Shown piece by piece: positions 1 to 11,244 of a stretch of 64,000 bases of DNA. Position 1 is the stretch's first letter. Each line of letters opens with the position of its first letter. This DNA is from Gnetum montanum (taxonomy: Eukaryota > Streptophyta > Gnetopsida > Gnetales > Gnetaceae): positions 249,619-313,618 of the forward strand of contig MNCI01000851.1 of the NCBI GenBank assembly GCA_015680685.1, read 5' to 3'. The notes below the pieces were generated by a model. It did not search any database and had not been told where the DNA came from. It worked only from the letters and a program-made list of their open reading frames with translations. The position numbers and the translations under genes were made by a program.

Positions 1-1134
1 GTACCAGCTCTCTGCTTCTTTAGTGAGTGTCCTAGGGAACAACTTGAGTTTCCGCCACTCATTATCTATGTTTTGCAAGGCACAGGCATCGTGGAATGCA
101 TGTAAATGATGCTGAGGATCAGCGTTGTATCCCCCTTCAAAACGTGGGATATTATTTATGTCCAAACGCTTGATCCTACTATTCTTTAAATGCCTTGTGG
201 GAATCCTAACTGCCTCTCTAATATCAAGCATACTTCGGGTTGCGAATAGGGGTTTGTCATGATCATCTCTTTCATGACGTCTGTGATGTCTACGTGGTGG
301 TTCCCTATTCTCCCTACGTCCTTGCCCTTGTCCTAACTCCTCTCGACCTTCCTGTCGAGGCATTTCATCTCTTTTACCTTTACTCTCCACGTTATGCTCA
401 TGGTGGCTGCGCCCAGATGTGGAAGGAGAGGGTGAATGATAAGATGTAGGAGAAGAAGAAGGGGATCCATCACCATGGTAATGTTTCTTGCCTTCTCTTC
501 AGCTGCTTCGGCCCCGATCGTTGTGACGATCAACAAGTCCGTCATTAGTGTGAGTAGTTGTTCCTGCCGTGAACAGCTACTGCTCACGGGGATCAGAGCC
601 TGGAATATGTATCATTGATCTAAGGCCCTGATGCCTAACCTCTTCACTAGAGTGAGGAGGAGGAACATCATTTTCTAAGAAACCCATCGTGAGGGGTTCC
701 TCTTCTCCTATTTCACTAATGACGTGGGGAACCTTGCCCTTCAATAGTGAATGTTGGCTCTCCTGCCTTTCGTCCCGAATACGTTGGGTGTTTATGGGAT
801 GATAATCCCTTGTGTCATGGTCATCCAAAACGTATTCTGTCCCCCCCTCATGCATGCCAATCTGTACCAAGGCATGGAAAAGCATATTGGGAGCAGAGCG
901 ATCTGGGGGTAACACGATGTTACCTTGCATGTCTCTACACCGCAGTTGCTCATCTTGATGGAAAACAAAGGTAAAATCTGGCACATACTCATGGGGATGA
1001 GTATATGTGACTTTGGATTGTTGAGGACATGGTTGATTTCTGTTATGCGTATGATCCTGACTTTCTCCTGTATTGTCCTTAGGTGAGTTGCTTGCATGAG
1101 AAGAAGCCATTTCTAATGGTGTGCTAACTTTCAC
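1..1134 (-). pseudogene. gag polyprotein of element A (Athila-like, 5' part, runs off the left edge)
   Basis: Retrotransposon structural (capsid) gene read on the minus strand. A clean reading frame covers 1134-577; the likely start is the Met at about 1107 (MASSHASN), which aligns with the gag start of element C at 8902. The frame then shifts near 580, and the conserved gag core lies at about 200-1, where the reverse translation contains ALQNIDNEWRKLKLFPRTLT followed by KEAESWY, matching the core in C at 9940-10030. The zinc knuckle and pol would lie beyond the left edge. The PBS and 5' LTR sit immediately upstream at 1238-2114, so orientation and identity agree. Frameshifted, so treated as a decayed copy. 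Confidence 0.8.
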
Positions 1135-1237
1135 CGTTATTTATGTTCTGAATTAACTGATTAACCCTAAGGTTCGTTTTAGGCTCACAACGATGTGAGT
1201 GATGTCCCTTATGTTCAATTGGCGAAAAAACACTTAG

Positions 1238-1255
1238 TCCCCGGCAACGGCGCTA
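1238..1255 (-). other. primer-binding site, tRNA-Asp type (element A)
   Basis: On the minus strand the 18-mer TAGCGCCGTTGCCGGGGA differs at one position from TGGCGCCGTTGCCGGGGA, the complement of the 3' end of plant tRNA-Asp(GTC). It sits two bases inside the LTR edge, where reverse transcription would be primed. This is the best preserved of the five Athila-type sites in the window. Confidence 0.88.
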
Positions 1256-1256
1256 A

Positions 1257-2114
1257 TGATGAGTGGCGAGGTACCCCTACACTGAACCATACGAATACGT
1301 GCGTGCACGCGCGATCCGGTCGAACTCCGCAGACTAAATGCCTTAACACCACAAGAAACACTTGGGGTTAATCGTTCGTTGTCTTCCCAGGCTTGCTTGT
1401 AAGTGTCACGGTGAATGGTTAAGCAAGACTGAGGTATGTGATTTTTTTGGTATTTTTCGGTTTATCTTCTATGCTATCAGAGGAAAGGGTTGAGAAACTA
1501 AGCTAACTCTAACTAATGTCCTAAGTCTAAATTAACTAGCGTCAGCATCTGTCCCCACTTACCGGACACACCCCGAACTATGCAACTGTGGCTTACCAAA
1601 CGCTGATCGTTACTGGGATCACCACACGTAACGCAAGTGCTCGAAGTGGTCGTACTGAGGCACCTATTTAGCTTAAGTGTGATAAGCAGCCGATTCCTTG
1701 ACTAGCCGTACACGTCCATAGATGCTCGTAATTAAGTCGTACTTGTGCGCACTAGGAAAGCAGTAAATAAACAATAATAAAACCATGTACTGCAAGGTTT
1801 ATCCAATCAAGTTCGTCGTTATTGCCGTACACAACTTGGGTTCAGGTTACAAGCTACTCGAATAAAGAGCCGTTCACTCTAGGACTCCTACTGCGGGCAC
1901 ATGGGAAAAATTCTAACTCTGGAGTGATTAATTTGCCAGAGCTTCGCCACTTCTAGCCAGGATTGAGAAATGAAGGGAGTGCCGCCTCTTATTTATAGAT
2001 ATGGCGGTGGACCGCGATATCGCGTACGCGATATCGCAGGGGAAGACTCGATATTGCGGCAGCCGCGATATCGTGTACGCGATATCGTGGCTCAGTGCAT
2101 GTCGCGTCTCATCA
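1257..2114 (-). repeat. L1: 5' LTR of element A
   Basis: 858-bp LTR, in plus-strand view running from TGATGAGTGG to TCTCATCA. It carries a reverse-strand TATA box (TATTTATA at 1990-1997), a U3 array of GATATC-centred palindromes at about 2012-2090, and an AATAAA-type signal downstream of the TATA. Its left edge abuts the PBS. Its right edge abuts integrase sequence of element B, so the 5-bp target duplication should be CTTTC (2115-2119); the partner copy lies off the window. Related to L2, L3 and L9. Confidence 0.85.
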
Positions 2115-2900
2115 CTTTCAATCTCTGGGGAATTAACTTTATGAGGCCCATCAACCCAATGTCCAATGGGAAGGCCTACATAATTGTAGTTGTTGACTAC
2201 TGTACAAAATGGATAAAAGCTACGGCCGTCACTGATTACACATCCTCTACGGTGGCTTGGTTTGTACAATAACATGTTGTAAATAGGTTTGGTGTGCCAC
2301 ATGCACTTATATTTGATAATGGGACACACTTTATGGCCACTCATGCAACACTTGGGGGTTGAGCATAAATTAACAACTCCATATCATCCCCAAGCTAATA
2401 GACAAGCTAAAGTTACTAATAGGAAGATAACCAAAATACTAATGAGAACAATTAGTAAATATAGGTGAGACTGGAGCTGTAAACTCAACGATATCCTTTG
2501 GGCTTATCGTTTAACTTGGAAACTCCCTATTGGATACTTTCCCTATGAGCTTGTGTATGGAAAGCTCCCAACACTTCTTATCTAAGCAAAACTTCGTAGA
2601 CTATCAACTGCATGTGACCTCATCTTAAACCTAAGTCTAGCATAGAAAGAACAATTGATGAACCTCAACATTCTAGATGAGAATCACTTAGTGGCCCTAT
2701 CATCTAACAAAGTGCACAAGGCATACAATAAACAACACCATGACCTTAGGATCAAGAAAGTTAAATTTAGGTGCTTTATTGGAATCCCATGCACGTAACT
2801 CAATGAACTAAGTTTCAAGTGTTATGGAAGGGCCCTTATATCATATATGAAACCTTTTCATTTGGGGCTATGTTAATCTACTAGCCTGCTACCCCAAACA
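2115..2900 (+). pseudogene. integrase remnant of element B (end of pol)
   Basis: Degenerate C-terminal half of a Ty3/gypsy integrase. Readable pieces include WGINFMRPINPMSNGKAYII, VVVDYCTKWIKA, FGVPHALIFDNGTHF, then after a frameshift LGVEHKLTTPYHPQAN and later YELVYGKLP. These correspond to the catalytic core (the D of VVDY, the D of FDNGTHF, then the PYHPQAN region) and the start of the C-terminal domain. The first part of the integrase and all upstream pol are missing because L1 interrupts it at 2115. The reading frame into 2115 from the left is a chance read-through of L1. Frameshifts and stops make it non-functional. Confidence 0.85.
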
Positions 2901-3613
2901 AGAAACTATTAGTCAAAACTTAACAAATAAAACCTTTCCATGAACACCAAGCAACTAATGACACCAACACCTTAACAGATGAACATGCATACTCAATCTT
3001 TCAAATCTCTTCCCTTCAAATTAGTCGTCGGGGAGATGGCCATCAATGCTAAAGTCCAATAAAGTGGCTCCTCAATTTTTTTTAACTTTTTTATTTTACA
3101 CCATTTTTGGTACATTTTCCATTTTCTTGAATCTTTTATGATTTCTTATATATTTGGTTTTATTTTATTTGAATTTTTATTATGTTTATTTATTTTTTCT
3201 TTATTGCCCTCATGACTTGCTGCAAGCTATAGCTACTATTGATGGTGGTTTAAAGTTTATCAATTATTTGAGTGCAAATGGTTGGATTTCATTTTGGAAT
3301 TTTGATGTTTACTAATGAGAGATTGATTCTTATCATGTTAATAAGTAATGATCCCACGTCATCTATCACTCCACTCAACTTTATGGTGCTTCCTCATTTT
3401 GGAAATTTGAGGTTCCTTATTGATAAAAACTTATAATGAACTCGTGACCTTTGTACTTTCCAAGTTTGGGATGAATTAAGTGGATGGAAAAGGGTGTGAC
3501 TTCAAAGGGATTTTTCACTTTTGTACCTACTTGCTAGTTGAGTTACATGAGTATTTTTGTGGACTTCTCACCATCTTGCTATCAAAAAATAATAGGAAGC
3601 AATGCATTTGCAT

Positions 3614-3678
3614 GGTGTGGTTCCCATTGAAAAAAAGAAAAAAAAACAAATAATAACAATGGGAATTCAAAACACACC
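3614..3678 (+). other. conserved A-loop hairpin, copy 1 (element B)
   Basis: Inner stem TTCCCATT (3621-3628) pairs perfectly with AATGGGAA (3658-3665) across an A-rich loop. An outer stem GGTGTG (3614-3619) pairs with CACACC (3673-3678). The same architecture with compensatory changes recurs at 12844-12908 and, reversed, at 45321-45394, 50457-50514 and 50555-50623. Confidence 0.6.
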
Positions 3679-4149
3679 CCTTAGACATAATAATGAGCTA
3701 CAAGCCCTAGTTATGGGGTTGGAAAGACATGTTACCCATGCCTGAAGGAACCCCTCTAACTAAGGTCCTCTTCACTTCCTGCTTCTCTTTTCTTCTCCTT
3801 TAAGAATGATGAGTGGTCTGTGGGGATGTTCTTATTTCTTAGGGGGTGAAACATTCCTAAGTGTCAATACAAAGTCACTAGAAGTAGATGGTCTTAATTT
3901 GGACTAAGTAAGGAAGTTCATAAGTCATATGTAATCACATCCTTCACAAGGAACTTCATGTGACCACCATGGGCAACTTCTTTCCATGTTCTCTCTCATC
4001 CACCACTTCTTTCCATTAACCACCTCACTACCTCTTTTAATGATTATTTCAATGGGTTCATTTATGTGCAATTGATCTCCTTTAATGGCTTCCTTGGTGA
4101 TTAGTTTTTAATGATCCACAACCATTAATCATCCATGGGATCCTGGACT

Positions 4150-4215
4150 CCATGGTTTGAGGGCATGCAAGGACATTAAGGACATGAGCTTACTATGGGA
4201 AGGACCCACTTACAT
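4150..4215 (+). other. conserved purine-cored noncoding module, copy 1 (element B)
   Basis: Contains ATTAAGGACATGAGC, then GGGAAGGACCCACTT. The same block occurs in the 3' noncoding region of C (about 13387), D (about 28150) and, reversed, H1 (about 44790), H2 (about 49935) and E (about 53565). The core is an uninterrupted purine run followed by YCCAC. Function unknown. Confidence 0.5.
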
Positions 4216-4900
4216 ACTCTTTGGTTGGAATGGTTAAAATTCTTATCCCTTAGCCATTTTGCTTTCAAAATCTCATGTTAGTCATCATGATGCATCCATT
4301 TTTTCACTCCTTGACCAATAATCCCCAAGTCATATCTCCTTTTTTGTGCATATTCTAAGCCATCTTCAAGCATTTCCCAGTATTCTAGGCTTTTTTGGCT
4401 TCTTTTAAACTCCAATTTCCTTGAAAAACTCCTTATTTTTACCTAGTTGTTAAAAGTGACAAATTTTGTCTTGCAGTTGCATCAATGCATCCCCATTGAT
4501 TCATCACAAAAAGACTGAACTTAACCATTTTTTACATTTACCTCTCAAATGCCTAAGGAGCTTTTGTAATTTTTGGAGCCCAGAGCCTTCCTACACCCAT
4601 AAAGTTTAAACTACTTATCTAATTGACTTCGTTCTTTGAGATTGTAGCTACTAGAGGTGAGCTTTATGCCATGGGGGCCACAAACCTTAGGTTTTTTATG
4701 GAAATTTTTTCTAACTTTCACAAGGTTTAACTAATAAAATAATATTAAAAACCACTAACTCATGAAAGTTAAACCCTTCCAATGAACTCTTGTAGCTATC
4801 AAAATAAAATAATATTAAGATAATCAATCCACCATAACAAGGTATCAAACTATCTAAGTTACACATCAAACGTTAATCTTTGGCTATGTTGTGATTACAA

Positions 4901-7790
4901 ATGGCACCTAGACCAAGGGATAAACTTCCACAAAGGGGAGGACCATTCCAGCCAAGGGAAAAGTGACCTAGAGGAGGAAGGGGCCAATAGCAACAACTAC
5001 CCTAAGAGGAAGCAATGGAGACACATGCAACAGGACCTCTTTAGGAGGAGCCCAAAGTGGAGTTTGTTCAACATATTCCCATTGCTGAAATGGGGCAAGT
5101 GCAATGAGATAAGATGCCTAGCCCTGGTCCAAACTTAGAAGTCACTTTGACTAAGGCTTGACTATGACAAATCAATTCCAAGGAGGTCAAAGGTTTGATT
5201 CTACAAGAACTTAACTTTGGTCCTTTCTTGGACTTAGCACCAGAAGAAGTGATAACACAAATTCAAAGCTCTCCCATGTGGCCTATCCTTACTTCCAGTG
5301 GGGAATGGTATATGGGGGAAACATACCTCTTCTAGAATACTAAGTAGGCCAGTGCCAAGGTGAAGATAAAGGACATAAGTATGTCCTACTCTGTGGAGGC
5401 CATTACAAAGGCCCCTGGGTTACCAGATGCTGGGGTAACCTTGGTAGAGATCTCAACACAGGTAGACCTAGTGGTAAAAAAAGAATGGGTCTAGCAGTGC
5501 TATGAAGTGGATTGTAAGAAGTACGATGCACTCACCAAGGTAGAGAGGGTATATTTCAAAATCGTGGCCTACCACCTCAACCCAATGGTGAGGCTGAACA
5601 AAGTCACCACCTTCTCTACCTATGTGTGTGCCACTCTAAGCAATAAATTCCTGGTCAACCTCACACAACTCATATTTCTTGAGATGGAAAAGCACTTCAA
5701 AGAGAATGAGCATGGGAGGAAGACACTCTTCTTTCCTTGCTTGAATTGAAAATTGTGTAAAAGAGGAGGCATAGCTCGCTATGCCAATGATATGTTGCAT
5801 CATGCTTTTGCCACATCTTGGTAGGAGATGATGAAGGACAAAGTAGCTGTCAAGCTGTAAGAAGAGGTGCAACCACCACCACCACCTACTCACAAAGAAA
5901 CAACATTGGAGGCTCATGCTACTATTGAGTGCATGTGCAAAATTTATGAGCAATTCCTGTAGTAGTAGTAGGTAGGACTAAATGGTGGTGACCCATTAGT
6001 CTACTAGTCAACTATGAGCCATTTGAACGAAGTTACTAGAACCATTAGCTAGTTGGAGGAGATTACACCACTATTTTTTATCCAAAGGATGTAGGTGCCC
6101 ATAAGGTTAAATCCTAGCACTTGAGAAGTGACAGTGTCCCTCTTAGGATAACAAAAATTCCTAGAAATTTTTGGGAATGCTACCACTTTATCGATGGGCT
6201 TGGAGGAGGGTGAGGGGGCAGCTATCTTGGTGATGCATCACCAAGGACAAGAGACAATAGTGGAGGTGATGGCTGACTCTGTAATAGAGGCACTGAATGC
6301 TCTTATGACCTTTACGCCTAATATTACTACACTCATGGACATGCAGACATCTGCAAGAGTAGCAAGTGGGAGACTAAGTCTAGCCCAACATGAGAAAGTG
6401 CTAGACCAACTAATGGGAACCGAGCAACTACTTCTGGAGATCTTCAATCTCCCGGATATTATCATTGCAACCCAGTCGAAGTTGCTAAAAGCTAAGGGCA
6501 AGCTCATCATCATCAACACCTAGCTCGAGGTAACCACTTTCGAAAATACATGTTTGGTTGCCAAGGTTGTAGAATTAAGAGCTCGACTTGCTGATTCGAC
6601 CATTCTTGGCCAAGCCATGAGAAGAGATGAAACTTTCATATAGCTTCAAAATAAGCTAAGAGAGGTTGAGAATGCAAAGGAGATGGTAATTTTTAATGCA
6701 TCCCTCTTAGAGGCCATAGCCTACAACACTGATAAGGACCTATTGAAGCTCCACAAGGAGAACGTAGTTTTGACTAGGAACATTCATCACTTGTGGAATG
6801 TCAAGACACAAAAGGAACCAATGCTAGAATTTATGCAACAATAGCAGGAGCAGCTTGCCAAGGTGAACTTGGATTAGAGGGGCTTGGCTGCTGAAAATAA
6901 GAATCTCTTAATGGAGGAAGTCCATGAACTTTGCCAAAAATCAATCATTGAGATAGCCACCTAGAAGAATGAGGCCCTAAAGTTCGAACATGTCAAGAAT
7001 CATTACAAGAACCAAGTTTGGCTTCTCAAAGAAGTCAATGAGAAAGAAATCTAGTTGGCCAAGGTAGAGATGAATAAGGCCCTCCAACAACTCCAACAAG
7101 GAGGCAACATGTGGTAGCCCATCTTCGATGGACTTAATGCATACAACAAAGCAAAAATACACCTTAAGGAGTTGCAAATCGAGGAGATGATCAAGTACAT
7201 GGAGTTAGCCAACCTCTAATATGCAAATTTGGTAATGCTGACTACTAAAAGGCCAAGGTTAGAACTCAAGAAGTAGGTGGCTAGCTCTTGCCTCTTATAT
7301 GAGGCAGAGTTCAAGCACTATAAGGAAACAAAGCAAAAGTTTAAAATAGCTAATGTAGAACTTGAAGTTCTTCGCACATGCTTCACAAATCAACAACCCA
7401 TTGTGGAGAACCTAGCCATGAGAATGAACAACTACCAGGAGCTATAAAACTCTATTAGAGTATTCAACATTGAACTTAAATAATTCGTTGCTTGGTTCAT
7501 CAATGTTAAGGAGTTGTTCTTGGCCATGCATTGTTTGTGGGATGTTCCCATACCAACTCACATCAATGATGCTATGTAGACTATGTATGATCCCTGAAGC
7601 AAGCAAGAGAAGATGAAAACATTACTAAATGCTTTTCATCTTTCACCAAATATTGTAGCTATAGTAGGACAACCACAACCACCTCACCCTCAACCACCAT
7701 GTCCACTGGAGGCAAGGGAAGGTCCTTCAACACCTCAAGAGCCTCCACCTCTTAGGACTATTTGATCTTCTTCTCATCTTCGGCTATTAG
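4901..7790 (+). pseudogene. env-like ORF of element B (Athila-type third ORF, coiled-coil C-terminus)
   Basis: Begins with ATGGCACCTAGACC, as in the other copies (MAPR or MAPK start). The N-terminal third carries LNFGPFL, SSPMWPILTSSGEWYMGETY and then ERVYFKIVAYHLNPMVR, ending with LFFPCLN. This layout resembles the plant transposon protein domain found in env-like ORFs of Athila elements; that assignment is from memory of the family. From about 6190 to 7450 the text is rich in heptad-like E/K/L/Q stretches (coiled coil), and the end is proline-rich (QPPHPQPPCP near 7690). Many in-frame stops break it. No transmembrane segment was recognised, so a fusogenic role is not supported. Confidence 0.6.
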
Positions 7791-7938
7791 AGGAGTTCTA
7801 GCTATCAAATTTTGTAAAGGTGCTTAATTTTGTTTTCATGAACATGAATTTTTATAAAACATTGTCAATCCATACACTTGGGCACTTAGCATCAATTTTT
7901 TTTGGTGTCAATCAGTCAGTCGATAGTTCCATACCTTC
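7791..7938 (+). other. 3' noncoding tail of element B up to the insertion of C
   Basis: Short stretch after the env-like ORF, ending with CCATACCTTC. The matching continuation resumes at 14953, after element C. The last five bases, CCTTC (7934-7938), are the target duplication of C. Confidence 0.7.
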
Positions 7939-8755
7939 TGATGGGACACAATATCGCATGGGCCACAATATTGTGTCTTGCCCTGCGATATCGTGTACGT
8001 GATATCACAGTGGGTCGCCAAATCTTTAAATAAGAGGCGGCTCTCCCTTATTTCTCATCTAGATCTAGACAGTAGCCAAACTCTTGTAGTTTTTCCATTC
8101 CAAAGTTAGAGTAATTTCCATGTGCCCACAGTAGGAGTCCCAAAGTGAACAGATCTTTATTCGAGCAAATATTGTACCTGAGCACAAGTTTATGTACGAA
8201 AATAAAGATGAACATTTGGATAAACCTTGTAGTGCATGGACTAAGCTAAATAGGACTTTAATTATTGTTATTTATTATTCATTGTTTAAATGCTTTATTA
8301 GTTAATTAAATCTCTCTCAATCCTTCTCCCATAGTTAAGTGCATTCAGTATGACCACTTCGAGCACGTGCGTTACGCTTGGTAATCCCAGTAACAACTAG
8401 CGTTTGGTAATCCCAGAAGGTTGCATTGGTTTAGGGTGTGAACGGTAAGTGGGAACGGATACTAATGCTAGGTTAATTAAGGCTTAGTTAGTTAGTTAAA
8501 GTTATTTAATTAGTCTCTTCACCCTTTACCTCATTAGCATAGGCGATAAAACATAAAAGATATAAAAATCATGTACCTCAAGTTCACTTAACCATACAAC
8601 CGTGACAAATACAAGTGAGCTTGGGAAGACAACAATTGATTAACCTTAAGTGTTCCATAAGGCGTGTAGGCACTTCGTCTGCGGAGTTCGACCAGATCAC
8701 ACGTGTAATGCTTGTATTTGTATGGTTGAGTGTAAGGGTACCTCACCACTCATCA
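7939..8755 (+). repeat. L2: 5' LTR of element C
   Basis: 817 bp from TGATGGGACA to CACTCATCA. U3 has a GATATC/GATATTG palindrome array (about 7950-8010), a weak TATA (TTTAAATA, 8025-8032) and AATAAA at 8201-8206, giving a short R region. Followed directly by the PBS. Confidence 0.87.
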
Positions 8756-8756
8756 T

Positions 8757-8774
8757 CAGCACCATTGCCAGGGA
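8757..8774 (+). other. primer-binding site, decayed tRNA-Asp type (element C)
   Basis: CAGCACCATTGCCAGGGA differs from the ideal TGGCGCCGTTGCCGGGGA at five positions, all transitions, mostly G to A. This fits decay of methylated CpG/CHG sites. Confidence 0.8.
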
Positions 8775-8901
8775 CTAAGTTGTTTGTGCACTAAGTAGAA
8801 CATAGGAAATCATCCACATCGTTGGGAAGCTTAAACGAGCCCTTAGGGTTAATTAGAAGAAAATTCAAACAACGGTCAATAGCACACCGACAAGATAAAC
8901 A

Positions 8902-11240
8902 ATGTCATCTTCTTCTCATAAAAACACTTCACCACCTAGGGATCACACAAGAGACCATCGGTAGTCTAACACATGTAACCCAAATTCACCAGTTCCTCAA
9001 GAGTATCGGGTCATGTATACTAATCACGATGAGTATATACCTAATTTTACCTTTATCCTCCATCAGGACGAACAATTGTGTTGGCGAGACTTGCAAGGTA
9101 ACATAGTGTTACCTCCAGATCGTGCAGTCCCCAACATGCTCCTTCATGCTCTTGCATAGATAGGCATGACACAGCTATACGCTAAATACATTGCATGTGA
9201 TTATAACATAAGGGATTACCATCCCACAGCAGTGCAATGTTTAAGGGACTCGCAGCAAGAGAGCTACCATACATCGTTGAAGGGCAAAGGGGTCCCGCAT
9301 GTCCTAAGTGAAATTGGAGATGGTGAACCAGTTATAACAAGTTCTCTATCGAATGATGTTCCCCCTCCTAACGACGATGAGGAGGTGGGGTATCAAAACC
9401 TACACTCCACAATTCACAATATTGGTTCTGATTCCCATGAACACCAAGTGTTCACTGAGGGAACAAAAATACATGACAAGGATGGGCACTCGAATCGTCA
9501 TCACGATTGGGGTCGTAACCACCAAAGAGAAGTTAAGAAACATCTTCATGGCGATGGTTCCCCTTCTTCTTCACCTTCATCGCATCATTCACCCTCTCCT
9601 TCCACATCAAGGCATAGTCACAAGGAACACAACTATGAGGATAAGGGTGAGCATAATGAGAACCCTCGACAAGAGAGTCAGGAGCGAGGATGAGGGCATT
9701 CTAGAGAGTCAAGGCATAGAAGGGAAAGTAGGGAACTGCGTAGGCACCATAGACGCCACAAAAGAGATGACAATGATGAACCCCTACTAGCAACCCGGAG
9801 TATGTTAGATATTACGAAGGTTGTGAGGATACCTACAAGGCATCAAAAAGATAGCCAGATCAAAATACTAGACATGAATAATATCCCCCAATTTGAGGGA
9901 GGATACAATGCTGATCTGCAAAACCACTTAGAGGAATTTCATGATGCCTACACCTTGCAGAATATCAAGAATGAGTGGCAGAAGTTAAAGTTGTTTCCTA
10001 GGACACTCATAAAGGAAGCGGAAAGTTGGTACCAGTCCTTAGAACCAAAATATATTAGACGATGGAGTACAATGCTAGAATTATTCAACGATAAATATCA
10101 AACGTACTCCAGAGTGTCTAACTTGCATAAGCATATCCAAGGATGGAAGTAGGGTACTCATGAACCCTTGGATACTGCCATGGGCCGATATTATGCATTG
10201 CTACATCATTGCCCAGGCCATGGCTATGCACAATGGGATCAACTCCGGTACCTTGTAGATGGGCTAAGACACAAAACTCAGAGAACCCTTGGGACATATG
10301 CCCAAGGGAGATTATTAGAACTTAGGTCCCATGAAGTTCAAAAATTGTTGGAGCAAGTAGCTAAAGAAGAAGGGGAGCTATGGAAAAGAGAAAGTGTAGA
10401 AGAATGTAACCGCAATCCTTTCCTCTGAAAGAAGGGGGTAAGGTTCTGTGAGGAAGAGGATGAGTCACCACTCGAGGAGTTGGTGAATAGACAAACCTTG
10501 CCGCTTCAAAAGTTAACAACCAAAGTGTCGGCTAAGGTAGATGAAATATGGAACTCCTTAGATAGTAAAATTGAAACTGTCCTAAAAATCGTAGAGGAGT
10601 CTAAGGAGGAACAAAGTAGTGACCATGATAAGAAAAAGTAGAGAGATTCGGACCATGCACCTAACAAGGGTAAGGAAAAGATGACGACCACCGATGAAGT
10701 TGTGGATTCGAATACAGACAATGATGGTGGATGTGAGATCTGCTAATATGACCATCCTAAGGGATGTTGCCCAAGAATATCACATCTATAAGAGTTTGGG
10801 GTGTATGCACTCAACCCAAGACTTAACAGAAGGTAGGCACCCCAAAGGTTACCTTATCCCCAAGGTAACCCAAGACAGTTCCACCAACCGTTAACATATT
10901 ATCCAAGTGGAACTCCGCCACAACCTATTGGGCAACACCAGCAGTGGCAACATCCACAGTCATGAGGGATGCCACTGCCGAGACAACAGTACCCTTACTG
11001 GCAACCAGACCCATATGGTTATTATGTGCAGCAGTCGGTTTCTCCAAGTGACTCTATGGGTCACACAACCCCACAACGTCACTACCAAGTTCGAGAGTAT
11101 TTTAGGACTCCTTCTCCTACAGAAGACATCCCACATAGATAACATCCTCTGAATCTATTCGCCACTCATACGCCAATAGTTCCACTACCACCTGCTCCAA
11201 CAATGCAAGGGGAACTCCCCACTCAACTATAGCAATGTAA
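8902..11240 (+). pseudogene. gag of element C
   Basis: Starts with MSSSSHKN at 8902. The N-terminal region shares YTNHDEYIPNF, QGNIVLPPDRA and GKGVPHVLSEIG with element A. The capsid-like core at about 9802-10430 has NIPQFEGGYNADLQNHLEEF, KLKLFPRTLIKEAESWY and YVDGLRHKTQRTLG-type text. A zinc knuckle follows at about 10732-10775 (CEIC, YDHPKGCC), spaced C-X2-C-X3-H-X4-C, one residue shorter than the usual retroviral spacing. The tail (about 10840-11240) is rich in P, Q and H. Several frameshifts and stops interrupt it, for example near 8965, 9690 and 10150. Confidence 0.82.
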
Positions 11241-11244
11241 TGCT

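Larger units (their letters stand above)
2901..4900 (+). other. 3' noncoding region of element B, between pol and the env-like ORF
   Basis: About 2 kb without a supported gene. It holds landmarks that recur in the other elements: a block at about 3000-3050 (GGGGAGATGGCCATC) also found at 12230 and reversed near 45950 and 51220; GGGTGTGACTTCAAAGGGA at about 3492; the A-loop hairpin at 3614-3678; and the purine-cored module at about 4150-4215. Between 4220 and 4900 I see only AT-rich DNA; unlike D and E there is no palindrome array with a TATA box here. Confidence 0.65.

Noticed and set aside
1238-1255. tRNA-Asp-like sequence
   Set aside because: Only the 18-bp complement of the tRNA 3' end is present, next to an LTR: a primer-binding site, not a tRNA gene. 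The same holds for the other four sites.
1970-2272. An apparently continuous 100-codon plus-strand ORF
   Set aside because: Its first half is reversed LTR L1 and its second half is integrase of element B; the fusion is a chance read-through of an insertion junction.
4901-7790. Calling the third ORF a viral envelope gene
   Set aside because: No signal peptide, cleavage site or membrane span was seen in any copy; only position and domain similarity to Athila env-like ORFs are supported.
7939-8755. A shared-LTR tandem array of B and C formed by unequal recombination
   Set aside because: The matching CCTTC duplications and the continuation of B at 14953 show a simple nested insertion.
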